A DNA stretch of 64,000 bases, from positions 62,001 through 126,000 of the forward strand of contig JALEZW010000046.1 of the NCBI GenBank assembly GCA_022772675.1, in the 5' to 3' direction. This document shows, piece by piece, positions 37,736-47,833 of this stretch. How positions within the stretch are numbered: position 1 is the first letter of the stretch; every line of letters begins with the position of its first letter. The stretch is from Agathobacter sp. (GTDB lineage Bacteria; Bacillota; Clostridia; Lachnospirales; Lachnospiraceae). The notes under the pieces were generated by a model. It was not told the DNA's origin and ran no database searches. It saw only the letters and a list, made by a program, of their open reading frames with translations. The position numbers and the translations under genes were made by a program.

Positions 37736-39772
37736 ATGCTGAAGAAAGCAGACATTGGTGTTGGATTATATCTTTTATTTGCAATTGTGTTTTTTATCGT
37801 TCCGATTCCTTCGGTGCTTTTGGATGTAATGCTTGCAATCAACATTTCCATTGCGTTAATTATTCTGTTCAATGTTTTATTTGTGCGGGAAGTTCTGGAT
37901 ATGTCATTCTTCCCCACTTTACTTTTGTTTACGACGATTTTTCGTATTTCCTTAAATGTATCATCCACACGTCTGATTCTAAAAACCGGGGATCCTGGAA
38001 ACGTTGTCCGGACCTTTGGTTCTTTTGTCGGCGGTGGTGATATGGTGGTTGGTACGATTGTTTTCATCGTGCTGATTTTAATTCAGTTTATTGTCATCAA
38101 TAAAGGTTCTGAGCGTGTATCCGAGGTAACAGCACGATTTACACTGGATGCGATGCCTGGTAAGCAGATGGCAATTGATGCGGATTTAAATACCGGCGCA
38201 ATTACTGACGCTGAGGCCAAGGAACGGCGTGAAAAGATTCAGAAAGAGTCCAGCTTCTTCGGAGCCATGGATGGTGCTACCAAATATGTAAAAGGAGATG
38301 CAACTGCAGGTCTTATCATTACATTTATCAATTTAATCGGTGGAACCATTATGGGTGTCATGAATCAGGGCCTGGGATTTGCCGATGCCATTCAGCAATA
38401 TGGATTGTTAACTATCGGTGATGGACTGGTATCCCAGATTCCTTCTCTTCTGATTTCCCTGGCAACCGGTATTCTGGTAACGAAGGGATCAAATGAGGCA
38501 GATTTCTCAGGAGTACTTGTGAAACAGCTGTTTGGTATTCCGAGAGTTCTTTACATAGTCGGTGCAGTGATTGCTTTCCTTGGTGTGGCGACACCGCTTA
38601 ATCCATTTCTGTTTCTCGGTCTTGGAGCTGCATTCCTGATTGCCGGCAGAAATATTGATAAGAATATCGGCGAGGAGAGTATCGAGGAGGAAGTACAGCA
38701 GGCAGAGACTGAGGCGGAGGAAATCAGAAAGCCGGAAAATGTGGTCTCGCTTCTGCAGGTTGATCCCATTGAACTGGAATTCGGTTATGGTATTATTCCA
38801 CTTGCAGATGTCAATCAGGGGGGAGATTTACTGGATCGTGTGGTTATGATCAGACGGCAGATTGCTCTTGAACTTGGCACAGTAGTTCCAATTATCCGTC
38901 TTCGGGATAATATCCAGTTGAATCCGAACCAGTATATTATTAAAATAAAGGGTGTTCAGGTGACGGAGGGAGAGATCCTTTTTGACCACTATATGGCAAT
39001 GAACCCGGGATATGTGGAGGAGGAAATTACAGGAATCCCCACCTTTGAGCCTTCTTTTCATTTGCCGGCAATCTGGATTACAGAGGCACAGAGGGAACGG
39101 GCAGAGAGTCTTGGTTATACCGTAGTAGATGCACCATCCATTATTGCAACGCATCTGACGGAAGTAATTCGTTCGCATATTGCAGAGCTTCTTACCCGTC
39201 AGGATGTGCAGAATCTGGTTAACAATTTAAAAGAGACCAATCCGGTTCTTGTGGACGAATTGATTCCCAAGCTGCTTGGTCTTGGTGAGATTCAAAAAGT
39301 GCTCCAGAATCTTTTGGAGGAGGGAATTTCCATCCGGGATCTTCTTTCGATTTTTGAGTCTCTTGCAGACCATGCACAGGCAACGAGGGATACGGATGTA
39401 CTTACCGAATATGTACGGCAGAGCTTAAAGCGTGCTATTTCCAGCAAATATTTTCCGTCAAACGAGGCCACATCGGTTGTCACGCTTGACCCGAAGATTG
39501 AGCAGGAAATTATGTCCTCTGTAAAACAGACGGAGCAGGGAGCATATCTGACTCTGGATCCGGAGCGGACAAAAGCAATTATGGATTCTGTCCGTACAGA
39601 AACGGAAAAACTGGAAAATATGGGAAAGAATCCGATTATTATTACATCGCCCATTGTGCGGATGTATTTTAAAAAGCTTACAGAAGATTACTTTAAAGAT
39701 CTGATCGTGGTTTCTTACAACGAAGTGGAGTCTGATGTAGAGCTGCAATCAGTAGGGATGGTGACGGCGTAA
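37736..39772 (+). CDS. flhA: Flagellar biosynthesis protein FlhA
   Basis: FNVLFVREVLDMSFFPTLLLFTTIFRISLNVSSTRLIL; RFTLDAMPGKQMAIDADLNTGAITDAEA. Confidence 0.98.
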   Translation: MLKKADIGVGLYLLFAIVFFIVPIPSVLLDVMLAINISIALIILFNVLFVREVLDMSFFPTLLLFTTIFRISLNVSSTRLILKTGDPGNVVRTFGSFVGGGDMVVGTIVFIVLILIQFIVINKGSERVSEVTARFTLDAMPGKQMAIDADLNTGAITDAEAKERREKIQKESSFFGAMDGATKYVKGDATAGLIITFINLIGGTIMGVMNQGLGFADAIQQYGLLTIGDGLVSQIPSLLISLATGILVTKGSNEADFSGVLVKQLFGIPRVLYIVGAVIAFLGVATPLNPFLFLGLGAAFLIAGRNIDKNIGEESIEEEVQQAETEAEEIRKPENVVSLLQVDPIELEFGYGIIPLADVNQGGDLLDRVVMIRRQIALELGTVVPIIRLRDNIQLNPNQYIIKIKGVQVTEGEILFDHYMAMNPGYVEEEITGIPTFEPSFHLPAIWITEAQRERAESLGYTVVDAPSIIATHLTEVIRSHIAELLTRQDVQNLVNNLKETNPVLVDELIPKLLGLGEIQKVLQNLLEEGISIRDLLSIFESLADHAQATRDTDVLTEYVRQSLKRAISSKYFPSNEATSVVTLDPKIEQEIMSSVKQTEQGAYLTLDPERTKAIMDSVRTETEKLENMGKNPIIITSPIVRMYFKKLTEDYFKDLIVVSYNEVESDVELQSVGMVTA

Positions 39773-39773
39773 A

Positions 39774-41021
39774 ATGACAATCAATAAATTTCAGGGAAAA
39801 ACACAGGAAGAAGCAATCGAAAAGGCGAAGGAAGAACTGGGTGAACACGCGGTAATCATGAATATCAGAGAGATTAAGCCGAAGGGACTTTTCCGTGCGT
39901 TTAAAGATTCTACCTTTGAAGTAACTGCCGCGGTTGAGGAAAAGGAACAATTTGCGGGGGTGATGCAGAATGCTTCGCAGGAGACAAAGAAACTTCATGA
40001 TATGATAAATCTTGCTGCGGATGAGAAAATTACAATCCCAAGACCGGAGTATTCACAGGCAGACAGACTGGAGGCGGTTGCGATGCAAAAACCACAAATG
40101 TCAGCACAGGAAACCGAAGAAAAAAAGCTTGAGGAGAGACTGGATGATTTGTCAGACCGGCTGGCAAAGACATTAGGAGACAGACTTCCGAAGGAACCGG
40201 AGCCGGTGAAGGAACCCACGTCCGAGGAACTTAACTTTGTACGCATTCTTTATTCCACTCTTTTAAAAAATGAGGTGTGCGAACAGTATGTAAATCAGAT
40301 ACTTGGGGAGATTGAAAAGTTTATTCGCCCGGGACACAGTGTGGATACCATTCTTTCCAATGTATACCAGAAACTGATTCTTCGTTTTGGACAGCCAAAG
40401 TCGCTGGAACTGGAGAAAGGAAAGCCTCATGTTCTCTTTTTTATCGGACCTACAGGAGTTGGAAAAACAACAACGATTGCAAAAATAGCTTCGAAATACA
40501 AGGTGGATTATGAGAAAAAAGTTGCTTTTATTACGGCTGATACTTACAGAATTGCGGCTACCGAGCAGCTTCAGGTATATGCAAATATTCTTGACGCGCC
40601 TATGTCTATCGTGTATTCTAAAGATGAACTGAATGCCGAGGTGGAAAAGTATTGCGAGGACGATCTTATTTTCGTTGATACGGCAGGATTTTCACATAGA
40701 AATGAAGAACAAAAGGGAGATATCAAAACTTTGATCGGGGGGCTTAGTGAGGACTATACAAAGGAAGTATTTCTTGTCCTCAGTGCCACCACGAAATACA
40801 GAGATTTGCTGGAAATTGTAGATACCTATCGTACAATTTCTGATTTTAAACTTATTTTTACAAAACTGGATGAAACAACTACTTACGGGAATATGCTTAA
40901 TATCAAGCTCTATTCCGGTGCTGATCTTTCCTATACCACAAATGGGCAGAATGTGCCGGACGATATTGAATTGTTTGATTCGCAGAAAATCGTAAAAAAA
41001 CTGTTGGGAGGCAATTCGTAA
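39774..41021 (+). CDS. flhF: Flagellar biosynthesis GTPase FlhF
   Basis: MTINKFQGKTQEEAIEKAKEELG; VLFFIGPTGVGKTTTIAKIAS; ITADTYRIAATEQLQ. Confidence 0.97.
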   Translation: MTINKFQGKTQEEAIEKAKEELGEHAVIMNIREIKPKGLFRAFKDSTFEVTAAVEEKEQFAGVMQNASQETKKLHDMINLAADEKITIPRPEYSQADRLEAVAMQKPQMSAQETEEKKLEERLDDLSDRLAKTLGDRLPKEPEPVKEPTSEELNFVRILYSTLLKNEVCEQYVNQILGEIEKFIRPGHSVDTILSNVYQKLILRFGQPKSLELEKGKPHVLFFIGPTGVGKTTTIAKIASKYKVDYEKKVAFITADTYRIAATEQLQVYANILDAPMSIVYSKDELNAEVEKYCEDDLIFVDTAGFSHRNEEQKGDIKTLIGGLSEDYTKEVFLVLSATTKYRDLLEIVDTYRTISDFKLIFTKLDETTTYGNMLNIKLYSGADLSYTTNGQNVPDDIELFDSQKIVKKLLGGNS

Positions 41022-41899
41022 TGGATCAGGCAGAGCAACTGCGCAATGTTATAAAACTGCATAATCAGAATCAACAGAATGTTGCACGGATTGTCACAGT
41101 TACCAGTGGAAAAGGAGGAGTAGGGAAATCCAGTCTTACAGTAAATCTTGCTGTCTGCCTTCGCAAGGCAGGAAAGAGGGTTATTATTTTTGATGCAGAT
41201 TTCGGACTTGCAAATGTGGAAGTAATGTTTGGGGCAATTCCCAAATTCAGTCTTGCAGACTTTATATACAGAGGAAAAAACATTAAGGATGTAATTACAC
41301 CGGGACCTATGGACATCGGTTTTATTTCCGGCGGCTCAGGAATCATCGGGTTAAATAATCTGACCAGAGAACAGATTTTATATCTGGTCACATCAATCAA
41401 TGAACTAAATGATATGGCAGATTATATTTTAATTGACACGGGTGCCGGAATTAACGATCAGGTACTTGAATTTGTTATGGCAAGTCCCGAAGTGCTTCTT
41501 GTTACAACACCGGAGCCGAGTTCCCTTACAGATTCCTATTCCCTGCTTAAGGTATTATACAGGAATCCGGGATTTTCTGATGCGGATACAAAGATACATA
41601 TTGTCGCGAACCGGGTGAATTCCAGAGAAGAGGGGCAGGCACTTTATGAGAAGGTCAACTCTGTGGTGTCTCAGTTTTTACATGGAAGTTTAAATTTTCT
41701 GGGGATGATTCCGCAGGATTTGGCATTGGAGAAAGCAGTTCGCCAGCAGAAAACAGTGGCACTTAGCTATCCGAATGCGAAATCATCACATGCAATTGAA
41801 AATCTTGCAGAGAATCTGCTGAATGGAACACAGGAAGAAATAAGAGAGCGATGGGGCATTGTACAGATGTTTTCCAGTTTTTTGTCGAACAGAAAATAG
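41021..41899 (+). CDS. flhG: MinD-like ATPase FlhG (YlxH)
   Basis: VTSGKGGVGKSSLTVNLAVCLRKAGKRVIIFDADFGLANVEVMFG. Confidence 0.95.
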   Translation: MDQAEQLRNVIKLHNQNQQNVARIVTVTSGKGGVGKSSLTVNLAVCLRKAGKRVIIFDADFGLANVEVMFGAIPKFSLADFIYRGKNIKDVITPGPMDIGFISGGSGIIGLNNLTREQILYLVTSINELNDMADYILIDTGAGINDQVLEFVMASPEVLLVTTPEPSSLTDSYSLLKVLYRNPGFSDADTKIHIVANRVNSREEGQALYEKVNSVVSQFLHGSLNFLGMIPQDLALEKAVRQQKTVALSYPNAKSSHAIENLAENLLNGTQEEIRERWGIVQMFSSFLSNRK

Positions 41900-41910
41900 G
41901 AGATTAGAGT

Positions 41911-42654
41911 ATGGAGCTGTCAGATGTTATTAAGCCAGGAGATAAAATTGATATCAAAATAACTCATCAGGTGAACCAGGAGGAAAACGGTGGAGAGATT
42001 GCAAAGGTTTACCGTAGTCTTGTTACGGATATTTTTTCCAATCTGGAGCTTGAGATTGCGATGCCGACTTACGGCGGTAAAATGATTCTCTTTCAGGCTG
42101 ATCTGGAGTGTGATTTTGTATTTTATACAAAGGCGGGAATGTATCGCTGCCAGGCCGTAATAAAGAACCGGTATAAAAAGGATAATCTCTATCTGCTTCG
42201 GATTTTAATTACTTCCAAGCTTGAAAAATTCCAGAGAAGAGAGTTTTTTAGAATTTCCTATAATACGTCCGTGAAATTTTATCATTTGACAGAGGAAACG
42301 GCAAAACTTGATACAACAGAAAAATTATTTGAAGCCGTTCAGAAGATTGAGTATATGGATGCTGCATGCACCGGTATCACACAGGATATAAGTGGAGGTG
42401 GAGTCCGCCTTATATCAGATATTGCCCTGGAAAGAGGACAATTTATTTTTCTTTCACTGAGACTGACCAATGATAAATATGATGATACTTTCCATTTACC
42501 GGGACAGATTATAGCAGCAGAACAGCATCCGGATCGCCCGGAGATGTTTATTTACCGGGTGAAATTTTTATTCCGGGATCTGAAGGACCGTGAAAAAATC
42601 GTACGTTTTGTGTTTGAGGAAGAGAGACGAATCCGCAGAAAAGAAATTGGGTGA
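41911..42654 (+). CDS. PilZ-domain (YcgR-like) c-di-GMP-binding protein
   Basis: RREFFRISYNTSVKFY and DISGGGVRLISDIALERGQ (RxxxR / DxSxxG PilZ motifs). Confidence 0.9.
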   Translation: MELSDVIKPGDKIDIKITHQVNQEENGGEIAKVYRSLVTDIFSNLELEIAMPTYGGKMILFQADLECDFVFYTKAGMYRCQAVIKNRYKKDNLYLLRILITSKLEKFQRREFFRISYNTSVKFYHLTEETAKLDTTEKLFEAVQKIEYMDAACTGITQDISGGGVRLISDIALERGQFIFLSLRLTNDKYDDTFHLPGQIIAAEQHPDRPEMFIYRVKFLFRDLKDREKIVRFVFEEERRIRRKEIG

Positions 42655-42658
42655 TAAA

Positions 42659-43723
42659 ATGAAAAAAAACATTTTAGTAGTTGATGATTCTGCACTCATG
42701 AGAAGGGTTATGTGTGATATAATCAACTCAGATAATAAATTTCAGGCAACGGATTATTGCAGAGATGGACTTGAGGCATATGAAAGGCTGAAAGAAAAAA
42801 GCTATGACGGGGTTATTTTAGATGTCAATATGCCCCGTATGGATGGTCTGCAATTGCTGGAGCGGTTACAAAAGGAAAAGATTCGCGCAAATGTTGTAAT
42901 GGTAAGCTCGCTTACGAGTAAAGATGCAGATGTTACGATACTTGCAATGGAGCGTGGAGCGATTGATTTTGTGACAAAGCCGACGAACATTATCGAGGCA
43001 AAGGGTGAGGAATTTAAAAAAAACCTGCTGGGGGTTTTGAATGCTGTCTTTTCATCAAATTCCCTGGTACGGAGAATGAATTCCACAGCAAAACCTGCTG
43101 CAAGGGAGGAAGCACCAAAGAGACTGAAATCCACCGGGAAGAATAAGCTGGTTGCGCTGGCCTGTTCCACCGGAGGACCGAAGGCACTGCAGAGTGTGAT
43201 TCCAAAGCTTCCGAAGAATCTGGATGCACCGATGGTATTGGTTCAGCATATGCCCGCAGGATTTACCAAATCCATGGCAGAACGGCTGAATGACCTGAGT
43301 GAGATTACTGTGCAGGAAGGAGCAGATGGGGATAAGCTGGAAAAGGGGCATGTCTATGTTGCACCCGGGGGAAAGCACATGCTTGTCACCAGGGCGGCGG
43401 ACGGAACCCATCATATTAGCCTCGATGATAAAACTCCGGCAGTCGGAGGATTAAAGCCATGTGCAAATATTACATATGATTCTCTGACAAAAACCGGATA
43501 TGACGAGATTATCTGTGTTGTGCTGACCGGAATGGGAGCTGACGGAACCAAAGGAATTATGAGCCTTGGACGTCTGAAACCGATTCATGTCATTGCACAG
43601 AATGCAGAGACCTGTGTTGTATACGGAATGCCAAAAGCCATCTATGAAGCAGGCATGGTGGATGAAGTTGTACCGTTAGAAGAAGTTGCCCGGACAATCA
43701 CAAAGAATGTGGGGGTAAAATAA
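42659..43723 (+). CDS. cheB: Protein-glutamate methylesterase CheB
   Basis: ILVVDDSALMRRVM; ACSTGGPKALQSVIPKLP; VQHMPAGFTKSMAERL; TGMGADGTKGI. Confidence 0.97.
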   Translation: MKKNILVVDDSALMRRVMCDIINSDNKFQATDYCRDGLEAYERLKEKSYDGVILDVNMPRMDGLQLLERLQKEKIRANVVMVSSLTSKDADVTILAMERGAIDFVTKPTNIIEAKGEEFKKNLLGVLNAVFSSNSLVRRMNSTAKPAAREEAPKRLKSTGKNKLVALACSTGGPKALQSVIPKLPKNLDAPMVLVQHMPAGFTKSMAERLNDLSEITVQEGADGDKLEKGHVYVAPGGKHMLVTRAADGTHHISLDDKTPAVGGLKPCANITYDSLTKTGYDEIICVVLTGMGADGTKGIMSLGRLKPIHVIAQNAETCVVYGMPKAIYEAGMVDEVVPLEEVARTITKNVGVK

Positions 43724-43724
43724 C

Positions 43725-45812
43725 ATGGATGTAAGTCAGTATCTGGAAATTTTTATTGATGAAAGCGGCGAACATTTGCAGACTCTAAGTGACTGCATTA
43801 TGGAACTGGAAAAAGAGCCGGATAACAAGGATGTCATTAACGAGATTTTCCGTGCTGCCCACTCCTTAAAGGGAATGGCCGGTACAATGGGATTTAAGAG
43901 AATGCAGCATCTGACTCATGATATGGAGAACGTATTTCAGGAGGTCAGAAGCGAGAAAATCCATGTGGACAGTCAGATGATCGATCTGCTGTTTAAATGT
44001 CTGGATGCAATTGATGGCTATCTCGAAAATATCAAGGCATCCTCAGACGAGGGAGAAGAAGATAACGAGGTTATCATTAAGGAACTGAATAATTTCCTTG
44101 CAAAGGCAAATGGTGAAGCACCGGCAGAACCAGCTGCACCGGCAGAACCGGCAAAAGAGGAAGTGGCGGATGATGGAAACCACAGACTTTATAAGGAAAT
44201 CGAGCTGACAGATCAGGAAAGGGAAGCTGTTGTGGCAGCAAAAGACAGCGGCATGCATATTTATGGTGTGACAGTTCTGATTCAGAAAGACTGCCTGTTG
44301 AAGGCAGCAAGGGCTTTCCTCGTATTTCGCGAGGTTGAAGCGTTTGGTGAGATTTTAGTATATCGTCCCAGTTCACAGGATGTAGAGGATGAAAAATTTG
44401 ATCTGGAGTTCAGCTTTTATATCAGTTCATCCGAAAGTTTTGAGAAGATACAGAAGGCAGCAAAAAATGTTTCTGAAATTGAGGATGTTGTGGGCGAGGA
44501 ACTAACCGATTTCGCTCCGAAGGTTGTAGAAGAAGAAAAAAAAGAGGAACCGGAGGCAAAGCCGGCTGAAACCAAACCGGAGACAAAGCCGGCACCGAAA
44601 GCACCGGAAAAGAAGAGTGCACCGGTAAAGAAAGCCAGTGCAGGAAAGCCAGCGACGAGCCGCACAGTACGTGTGGATATTGAGAAGCTGGATGCCCTGA
44701 TGAATCAGGTTTCTGAGCTTATTATCGCAAAGAACAGCCTTGTTTCCATCAGTTCGACGGAAGAGGGCGGTTTTAACAATCAGGGATTCCATGAACAGAT
44801 TGAATATCTGGAGCGGATTACCACAAGTCTGCATGAATCCGTTATGAAAGTACGAATGGTTCCAATTGAGAGTGTTGTCAATAAGTTCCCGAGAATGATC
44901 CGTGATCTGTCCAGAACACTTAACAAAAAGATGGAACTGGTGATGACCGGTGAAGATACGGAACTGGATCGTACAGTAGTAGATCAGATTGGAGATCCAC
45001 TTCAACATTTACTTAGAAATTCGGCAGACCATGGTCTTGAGGATACAGAGGTTCGTCTGCAGAGAGGAAAGCCGGAAGTTGGTACCATTTTCCTTAATGC
45101 TTACCAGGAAGGCAATAATGTCATCATTCAGGTAGGAGATGACGGTAACGGAATTGATATTGAAGCCGTCAAGGGTAAAGCAATTGAGCGGAATATCATT
45201 ACACCTGAGCAGGCTGAGGCAATGTCTGAAAAGGAAATCATTAATCTTCTGTTTATGCCAAGCTTTTCTATGGCAAAGAAGATTACCGATATTTCCGGAC
45301 GAGGTGTTGGACTGGATGTTGTGAAGTCCAATATTGAACAGTTAGGCGGTGATGTGGAGGTTAAGACAAAACTCGGGGAGGGGACAACCTTTACCGTTCG
45401 CCTGCCGCTTACACTTGCGATTATTCAGGCCCTTATGGTAGAAGTCCGTGATGAAAAGTATGCCATTGCCCTTGGGTCTATTGCAAATATTGAGAGTGTT
45501 CCGGCAAAGGATATTAAGTATGTAGAGGCAAAAGAGGTCATTCATCTGCGTGGAAGTGTAATTCCTCTTATTCGTCTGGACAAGCTTTTAGATTTGCCGC
45601 CTCATGAAGAAGATCCGGAAAACCTTACCGTTGTTATTGTAAAACGGGGAGACAGTCAGGTGGGTCTTGTTGTGGATGATCTGATGGGACAGCAGGAAAT
45701 CGTAATTAAGTCTCTCGGTAAATACATCAATGGAAATAAGCTGATCAGTGGTGCAACCATCCTTGGTGATGGTGAGGTCGCTCTGATTCTGGATGTTAAT
45801 ACATTAATGTAA
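43725..45812 (+). CDS. cheA: Chemotaxis histidine kinase CheA
   Basis: FRAAHSLKGMAGTMGF (HPt), HLLRNSADHGLED, GRGVGLDVVKSNIEQLGG, CheW-like C-terminus. Confidence 0.98.
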   Translation: MDVSQYLEIFIDESGEHLQTLSDCIMELEKEPDNKDVINEIFRAAHSLKGMAGTMGFKRMQHLTHDMENVFQEVRSEKIHVDSQMIDLLFKCLDAIDGYLENIKASSDEGEEDNEVIIKELNNFLAKANGEAPAEPAAPAEPAKEEVADDGNHRLYKEIELTDQEREAVVAAKDSGMHIYGVTVLIQKDCLLKAARAFLVFREVEAFGEILVYRPSSQDVEDEKFDLEFSFYISSSESFEKIQKAAKNVSEIEDVVGEELTDFAPKVVEEEKKEEPEAKPAETKPETKPAPKAPEKKSAPVKKASAGKPATSRTVRVDIEKLDALMNQVSELIIAKNSLVSISSTEEGGFNNQGFHEQIEYLERITTSLHESVMKVRMVPIESVVNKFPRMIRDLSRTLNKKMELVMTGEDTELDRTVVDQIGDPLQHLLRNSADHGLEDTEVRLQRGKPEVGTIFLNAYQEGNNVIIQVGDDGNGIDIEAVKGKAIERNIITPEQAEAMSEKEIINLLFMPSFSMAKKITDISGRGVGLDVVKSNIEQLGGDVEVKTKLGEGTTFTVRLPLTLAIIQALMVEVRDEKYAIALGSIANIESVPAKDIKYVEAKEVIHLRGSVIPLIRLDKLLDLPPHEEDPENLTVVIVKRGDSQVGLVVDDLMGQQEIVIKSLGKYINGNKLISGATILGDGEVALILDVNTLM

Positions 45813-45827
45813 TGGGGGTGGAGTACA

Positions 45828-46316
45828 ATGGCTATGTCAAATAATCAGATTGCGGAGAAAGAAAGTCAGAATTCAGAGAAAGAGGTCAAGCAGTACATTG
45901 TTGTACAGATTGGTTCTGAAAAATACGGAATTGATATCAGCTATGTGGACAATATTGTCCGCATGCAGAAGATAACCCGTGTGCCTAAGGCACAGGTATA
46001 TTTTAAAGGAATTATCAACCTGCGCGGTGAAATCGTACCGGTTATGAGTTTACGTCTTAAAATGGGACTGGAGGATGATAATTTTACCTCGGCTTCCCGC
46101 ATTATTATTCTTAAATTTGAAGATAAGGGATCTCTTGGCGTAATCGTGGATGAAGTTTGTGAGGTTGTAAATCTGTCAGATGATCAGATTGAGAATAATA
46201 ATATCTCATCCAGCCACGGAAAAGATTCCTTTATCAATGGAATCGGATCTAATGGAGAACAGCTCATTTCGCTCCTGGAACTTGGGGCGATTGTAGACGA
46301 AAAAGATAATGCATAA
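45828..46316 (+). CDS. cheW: Chemotaxis coupling protein CheW
   Basis: KQYIVVQIGSEKYGIDISYVDNIVRMQKITRVPKAQVYFKGIINLRGEIVPVMSL. Confidence 0.96.
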   Translation: MAMSNNQIAEKESQNSEKEVKQYIVVQIGSEKYGIDISYVDNIVRMQKITRVPKAQVYFKGIINLRGEIVPVMSLRLKMGLEDDNFTSASRIIILKFEDKGSLGVIVDEVCEVVNLSDDQIENNNISSSHGKDSFINGIGSNGEQLISLLELGAIVDEKDNA

Positions 46317-46320
46317 CATG

Positions 46321-46351
46321 ATGGATAGTGAGGCTATGCCTCACTATCCAT
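46321..46351 (+). other. Perfect 14-bp stem-loop between cheW and cheC (no T-tract)
   Basis: ATGGATAGTGAGGC-tat-GCCTCACTATCCAT. Confidence 0.92.
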
Positions 46352-46370
46352 GGTTATTGGGAGGAATAGG

Positions 46371-46991
46371 ATGAGTGAATTTACACTGGACCATGTTAAT
46401 GAGATGTATATTGATGTTCTGCGGGAAATAGGAAATATTGGTGCAGGGAATGCAACAACATCTCTGGCAAGCATGATTAATGAACAGATTAATATGAATG
46501 TCCCGAAGGTGGAACTGATGGAGGCATCTAAGCTTAGTTCCGCAATCTGTCCGGAGGATGAGATTATTGTGGGGATTTTTCTTGAGGTTATGCATGATAT
46601 TACAGGAAGCATGATGTTCCTGATGCGCATGGGTTCCGCCCATTACCTTGTAAACCGGTTGATGGGGCGTGACCCGGACTGTCAGAATGATTTTGATGAG
46701 ATGGATCTTTCAGCAATGAAGGAAATTGGAAATATCATTGCAGCCTCCTATCTGTCAGCACTTTCCAGTATGACAGGACTTACCATTATGCCATCCATTC
46801 CATATATCGCAGTAGATATGGCAGGGGCAATTTTGAGTGTACCGGCGATTCAGTTTGGACAGCTTGGAAATAATGCACTTTTGATCGAAACAGAATTTGG
46901 AGATGACAGAATGATCAATGGTTATTTCATTCTGATGCCGGAAGAAAACTCATATGAAAAAATATTATCATCCCTGGGAATTCAGCTATAG
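46371..46991 (+). CDS. cheC: CheY-P phosphatase CheC
   Basis: REIGNIGAGNATTSLASMINEQINMNVPKV; MKEIGNIIAASYLSALSSMTGL. Start moved from 46350, which lies in the hairpin. Confidence 0.94.
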   Translation: MSEFTLDHVNEMYIDVLREIGNIGAGNATTSLASMINEQINMNVPKVELMEASKLSSAICPEDEIIVGIFLEVMHDITGSMMFLMRMGSAHYLVNRLMGRDPDCQNDFDEMDLSAMKEIGNIIAASYLSALSSMTGLTIMPSIPYIAVDMAGAILSVPAIQFGQLGNNALLIETEFGDDRMINGYFILMPEENSYEKILSSLGIQL

Positions 46992-47003
46992 GAGAAAGAA
47001 AGT

Positions 47004-47489
47004 ATGGGCGAATTGATTAAGGTTGGAATGGCAGATCTGAAAGTCGCCAAGGCTCCTGACACGCTGACAACGCTCGGGCTTGGGTCATGTATTGGATTGA
47101 CATTGTATGATCCGGTAAAAAAGGTTGGCGGATTGGTACATTACATGCTGCCGGACAGCACAAAACTGAAAAATAATACAAACATTGCCAAATTCGGGGA
47201 TACAGGAATTCGTGAATTACTGAAACAGATACTTGCCATTGGGGCAAACCAGCGCAGACTTGTATCCAAGATTGCAGGTGGTGCATGCATGTTTGAAACC
47301 AGCGGTTTATCTTCGATTGGAAATGTAGGAGCGCGGAATGCAGAGCAGGCAAAGCTTGTGTTAAAGCAGCTTGGAATTCCGTTAGTTGCAGAGGATACCG
47401 GTTTAAATTACGGTAGAACTGTAGAATTGGATTGTAATACCGGAGATTTTCTTATTAAATCAGTAGGAAAATCTTCGAAGGTAATATAG
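47004..47489 (+). CDS. cheD: Chemoreceptor glutamine deamidase CheD
   Basis: LTTLGLGSCIGLTLYDPVKKVGGLVHYMLPDS; KIAGGACMF. Confidence 0.96.
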   Translation: MGELIKVGMADLKVAKAPDTLTTLGLGSCIGLTLYDPVKKVGGLVHYMLPDSTKLKNNTNIAKFGDTGIRELLKQILAIGANQRRLVSKIAGGACMFETSGLSSIGNVGARNAEQAKLVLKQLGIPLVAEDTGLNYGRTVELDCNTGDFLIKSVGKSSKVI

Positions 47490-47500
47490 GGGAAAACAAA

Positions 47501-47815
47501 ATGAAAACCAATGGTGTACCGGCTGTTATTATGCTGACAGCGGGATTGATTGACTGTGTGCTTTCCATTTACCGGCATTTGGATTTGTGGACATTTACAA
47601 AAAGGCTTTTTCTGGTTCTGCTGGTGTTTTATGTCATCGGCTGTGTTGTGAAAATAATTTTAGATCATAGTTTTAAAGTTATGGATGATAAAAACGAAAA
47701 CGAGAATGAACTGGAAGAAGAAAAGGGTCTTGATGCTGCAGAGGAAGAACAGGACAATAAAGAAGAGTCAGAGGCAGATGCTTCGGATGAACCAAAGGAA
47801 CAGGACAGTGAGTAA
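47501..47815 (+). CDS. Small membrane protein with acidic tail, unknown function, in fla/che
   Basis: Two hydrophobic segments followed by an E/D-rich low-complexity C-terminus; tight spacing to cheD and fliA. Confidence 0.65.
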   Translation: MKTNGVPAVIMLTAGLIDCVLSIYRHLDLWTFTKRLFLVLLVFYVIGCVVKIILDHSFKVMDDKNENENELEEEKGLDAAEEEQDNKEESEADASDEPKEQDSE

Positions 47816-47833
47816 CTGGGCGGGTTGATGTAG

